Translations under genes and position numbers: made by a program | Notes under the pieces: generated by a model | The model's input: the letters and a program-made list of their open reading frames with translations, nothing else | Database searches by the model: none | What the model was told of the DNA's origin: nothing | Source: Streptomyces sp. NBRC 110028 | GTDB taxonomy: Bacteria > Actinomycetota > Actinomycetes > Streptomycetales > Streptomycetaceae | Direction: 5' to 3' | DNA length: 64,000 nucleotides | Assembly (NCBI RefSeq): GCF_001417735.1 | Contig: NZ_BBUZ01000023.1 | Coordinates: forward strand, 347,570-411,569 | In this document: one piece after another, positions 61,503-64,000 of the stretch | Layout of the letters: each line of letters opens with the position of its first letter | How positions within the stretch are numbered: position 1 is the stretch's first letter

Positions 61503-62444
61503 ATGTCAGCCCGGTCAGAGTGGTCGTTCGGCGAACCACAGAAGCTCACCTTCGACGAGCCCGTCTCCGCGCTCCACGTACGCATCGTGGACGGCACGGT
61601 CAACGTGGTCGGGACCGACGGCGGCCCCGCCCGGCTGGAGCTCTCCGACATCGAGGGCCCACCGCTGAAGGTGACCCTGCGGGACGGCACCCTGAGCGTC
61701 GCGTACGACGACCTCCCGTGGAAGGGCCTGCTCAAGTGGCTCGACCGCAAGGGCTACCACCGCACCGTCCACGTCACCCTCGCCGTGCCCACCTCCGCCG
61801 CCGCCTCGATCGGGGTCGTCACCGCCTCCGCCGTCGCCTCCGGGCTGGGCGGCCGGACGGAGGTGCGCGGCGTGTCGGGCGACGCCACCCTCGTCGGGCT
61901 GACCGGCCCGGTGCGCGCGGACACCGTCTCCGGCCGGGTCGAGGCCCAGGCCGTCACCGGCGAACTGCGCTTCAACTCCGTCTCCGGCGACCTCACCGTC
62001 ATCGAGGGCTCGGGACCGGTCGTCAAGGCCGACTCCGTCAGCGGCAACATGGTGCTCGACCTCGCCCCGAGCACGGAGCGCGCGGACATCAGCCTCACCA
62101 CCGTCTCCGGTGAGATCGCCATCCGGCTGCCGCACCCCGCCGACGCCAGGATCGAGGCCAACACCGCGAGCGGGCCCGTCTCCAACGCCTTCGAGGATCT
62201 GCGGGTCACCGGCCGGTGGGGCGCCAAGCGGATCACTGGGAACCTGGGCTCGGGCCGGGGCAGCCTCAAGGCCACCACCGTCTCCGGCGCGATAGCGCTG
62301 TTGCGGCGCCCACCCGTCGAGGGGGAAGGGGACGGGGACGGCTTCCGTGACGGGCCGCCCGGCGGCGCCGACAGCACGGCGGGAAGCCCGGCCACCACCG
62401 ACAGCTCCGGCACCACCGGCGGTCCGCAGGGAAAGGTCCTCTGA
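61503..62444 (+). CDS. DUF4097 domain protein (beta-helix/adhesin-like)
   Basis: The 313-aa protein is a repeat of short beta strands of the form V-x-x-V-S-G-x-(V/L): TASAVASGLGG, RGVSGDATLV, DTVSGRVEAQ, NSVSGDLTVI, DSVSGNMVLD, TTVSGEIAIR, NTASGPVSNA, TTVSGAIALL. These give the right-handed beta-helix-like DUF4097 fold. There is no signal peptide, so it is cytoplasmic or membrane-associated. The C-terminal 50 residues are Gly/Asp-rich. The ATG follows GGGAGGCCAGGG. It overlaps the PadR gene as TGATG. Confidence 0.87.
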   Translation: MSARSEWSFGEPQKLTFDEPVSALHVRIVDGTVNVVGTDGGPARLELSDIEGPPLKVTLRDGTLSVAYDDLPWKGLLKWLDRKGYHRTVHVTLAVPTSAAASIGVVTASAVASGLGGRTEVRGVSGDATLVGLTGPVRADTVSGRVEAQAVTGELRFNSVSGDLTVIEGSGPVVKADSVSGNMVLDLAPSTERADISLTTVSGEIAIRLPHPADARIEANTASGPVSNAFEDLRVTGRWGAKRITGNLGSGRGSLKATTVSGAIALLRRPPVEGEGDGDGFRDGPPGGADSTAGSPATTDSSGTTGGPQGKVL

Positions 62445-63547
62445 TGCCCCCCGTATTCGCCCACGGCCGACTCCGCCTGTACCTGCTCAAGCTGCTCGAC
62501 GAGGCCCCGCGCCACGGCTACGAGGTCATCCGGCTGCTGGAGGAGCGCTTCCAGGGGCTGTACGCACCCTCCGCGGGCACCGTCTACCCGCGCCTGGCCA
62601 AGCTGGAGGCCGAAGGCCTGGTCACCCACACCACCGAAGGCGGCCGCAAGGTCTACTCCATCACCGACGCCGGACGCGCCGAACTCGCCGACCGCAGTGG
62701 CGAACTGGCCGACCTGGAGCTGGAGATCCGCGAATCGATGGCCGAACTCGCCGCCGAGATCCGCGAGGACGTCCGCGGCTCCGCCGACGATCTGCGGCGG
62801 GAGATGCGGGAGGCCGCCCGGCAGGCCCGCACCTCCGAAGGCGGCGCGGGCCCACAGGGCCCCTGGGACGGCCCATGGGAGGGCGGCGAGAGCTGGCGGC
62901 AGGCGAAGGAGGAGATGCGGCGCGCCAAGGAGGAGTGGAAGGAACAGGCCCGCCGCGCGAAGGAGGAGAGCCGCCGCGCCCGGCAGGACGCCCAGCGCGC
63001 CCGTAAGCAGGCCAAGGACGCCCAGGAGTTCGCGCTCGAAGAGGTCCAGCGGGTCGCCCGGCGCGTCCAGGAGCAGACGCAGGAGCACATCCGGGCGGGC
63101 GACTGGCAGCGGGCGGTACGGGACGGGCTCGGCGAGGTGTCCCGCAGCATGAGCCGGCTCTCCCGGCAGGGCGTGTTCCCGCCGGGGTGGACGGGCCCGG
63201 ACGAGGGGACGAGGACCACCGGCCCGCACGCGGACGCACCGGAACCGGCGCCCGGCCCCGCCCAGCACGGGGGCGGCGGTGGCGGCGGTAACGGTGACGG
63301 GGGCGGTGGCGGCGGTAACGGTGACGGGGGCGGCGCACCGGCCGAGCCCGCCTGGGCCACGGAGTTCACCCCGTCGGACAACCCCGCCCGCGATCTGGAC
63401 CGGCTGCTCGACCGCTTCCGCGACGACATCCGCGACGCCGCCCGGGACCACGGGGTGACCGATGCCCAACTGGCCGACGCCCGCCGCCGGCTGGCGGAGA
63501 CGGCTGCCCGGATCACCGGTCGGCTGCGCGGCCCCGCCGGGGAGTAG
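62444..63547 (+). CDS. PadR-family regulator with long helical C-terminus
   Basis: The 367-aa protein has a PadR winged helix (LRLYLLKLLDEAPRHGYEVI, YAPSAGTVYPRLAKLEAEGL; about residues 8-75). A very long Lys/Arg/Glu-rich coiled-coil-like segment follows (about 85-220), then a Gly/Asn-rich stretch (about 275-300) and a C-terminal helix (about 315-365). Typical PadR proteins are 110-200 aa, so this is an extended form, as found with DUF4097 in Streptomyces. Two copies of a 27-base GGC/GGT repeat code for the glycine stretch. Coupled to the DUF4097 gene by one base. Confidence 0.87.
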   Translation: MPPVFAHGRLRLYLLKLLDEAPRHGYEVIRLLEERFQGLYAPSAGTVYPRLAKLEAEGLVTHTTEGGRKVYSITDAGRAELADRSGELADLELEIRESMAELAAEIREDVRGSADDLRREMREAARQARTSEGGAGPQGPWDGPWEGGESWRQAKEEMRRAKEEWKEQARRAKEESRRARQDAQRARKQAKDAQEFALEEVQRVARRVQEQTQEHIRAGDWQRAVRDGLGEVSRSMSRLSRQGVFPPGWTGPDEGTRTTGPHADAPEPAPGPAQHGGGGGGGNGDGGGGGGNGDGGGAPAEPAWATEFTPSDNPARDLDRLLDRFRDDIRDAARDHGVTDAQLADARRRLAETAARITGRLRGPAGE

Positions 63548-63599
63548 CCCCGGGCGCGCGTCCGGCCGCGGGACGAGGCGCCGCAGTAGCCTCGCCGGT

Positions 63600-64000
63600 A
63601 TGCGACTGGAGACCTCCGAGGCGCGGCGGCGCTTCGCTCGTGCCCGGGTGCTGCGGCTGGCCACCACCGACGAGAGCGGCCGGCCGCATCTCGTGCCCGC
63701 CACCTTCGCGCTCACCGCCCCGGACGGCGCGGACGCCCCGGACGGCCCGGACGGCCCGGCCACCGTGGTCACCGCCGTGGATCACAAGCCCAAGCGGCAC
63801 CAGGACCTGAAGCGCCTGCGCAACATCCACACCAACCCGGCGGTCTCCCTCCTGGTCGACCACTACGACGAGGACTGGCGGCAGCTGTGGTGGGTGCGGG
63901 CCGACGGCCGGGCGCGGATCGTTCCGGCCGAGGCCGCGGCCGAACGGGCGGACCCGGTGCGACGGCTGGTGGAGAAGTACCCGCAGTACGCCGACCAGCC
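63600..64000 (+). CDS. PPOX-class F420-dependent oxidoreductase-like protein (3' end cut)
   Basis: The visible 133 residues show the split-barrel flavin/F420 fold: VLRLATTDESGRPHLVPATFAL, VVTAVDHKPKRHQDLKRLRN, NPAVSLLVDHYDEDWRQLWWVRADGRARI. This is the pattern of the TIGR03668 subgroup of putative F420-dependent PPOX-family enzymes. The ATG is 53 bp after the PadR stop, on the same strand. A short DGP/DAP repeat (DGADAPDGPDGPA) interrupts an otherwise conserved loop. The C-terminal end lies outside the window. Confidence 0.85.
   Translation, partial: MRLETSEARRRFARARVLRLATTDESGRPHLVPATFALTAPDGADAPDGPDGPATVVTAVDHKPKRHQDLKRLRNIHTNPAVSLLVDHYDEDWRQLWWVRADGRARIVPAEAAAERADPVRRLVEKYPQYADQ

Noticed and set aside
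63270-63340. GGC/GGT repeat as a separate element
   Set aside because: The repeat lies within the PadR reading frame as a glycine/asparagine stretch and keeps the frame, so it is a coding repeat.

Overview
The window is high-GC actinobacterial chromosome, almost certainly Streptomyces. The evidence is the codon and GC pattern, a complete conservon (cvnA-D type), a SARP regulator, a fused 2-oxoglutarate decarboxylase (Kgd), a DUF6104 protein, an HspR-type HAIR box in front of lon, and many GTG/TTG starts. No rRNA, tRNA, CRISPR array or complete transposase gene was found. Most genes are accessory: regulators, transporters, oxidoreductases and small biosynthetic groups. Housekeeping landmarks (lon, kgd) lie in the second half.

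Region 1 (1-9.6 kb) holds a truncated AraC-type regulator, a divergent O-methyltransferase with a strong terminator, and an MMPL exporter operon controlled by a divergent TetR gene through a clear inverted repeat. It ends with a tight four-gene minus-strand operon: SCP2-like lipid-binding protein, acyl-CoA dehydrogenase, acyltransferase/autoinducer-synthase-like protein, and ThiF/E1-like adenylyltransferase. The last two genes overlap. I recognise no known pathway for this set, and it is one of two candidates for a new small-molecule system.

Region 2 (9.6-30 kb) begins with an 814-bp gene-free stretch. It then carries DUF72, lipoprotein, SWIM zinc-finger, Tat-exported EEP-family hydrolase and DUF427 genes. 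A MarR gene is divergent from an unusual MFS exporter fused to carboxypeptidase-regulatory-like domains. After these come a second MFS exporter, a ChbG/HpnK-like deacetylase coupled to a GNAT, a PEP-mutase-like enzyme, two divergent and different diiron proteins (one AurF-like) with a TetR gene, and an NlpC/P60 endopeptidase.

Region 3 (30-41 kb) has a 165-bp MITE-like element with near-perfect terminal inverted repeats filling the gap between the NlpC/P60 gene and a styrene-monooxygenase-like gene. The conservon (sensor kinase, roadblock, DUF742, GTPase) lies directly upstream of that flavoenzyme and may be co-transcribed with it. A PP2C-like protein, a MarR/GH25 muramidase pair, and a TetR/NADPH-oxidoreductase pair sharing one operator motif complete the region.

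Region 4 (41-54 kb) contains a Uma2 nuclease-like gene, lon, a rhomboid-like membrane protein, a spermidine-synthase-like protein, an OmpR/histidine-kinase pair and kgd. Next is an HTH/coiled-coil/TIR protein followed directly by the out-of-frame C-terminal remnant of an FxsT-like TPR protein, apparently a decayed NLR-like gene.

Region 5 (54-61.3 kb) is a compact biosynthetic cluster: SARP and TetR regulators, a nitroreductase-like enzyme, a SnoaL-like protein, an NAD(P)-dependent reductase/epimerase, and an A-T-TE tridomain synthetase of the arylpyruvate-dimerising (atromentin/ralfuranone/echoside) architecture. The window closes with a DUF4097/PadR pair and a truncated F420-type PPOX oxidoreductase.
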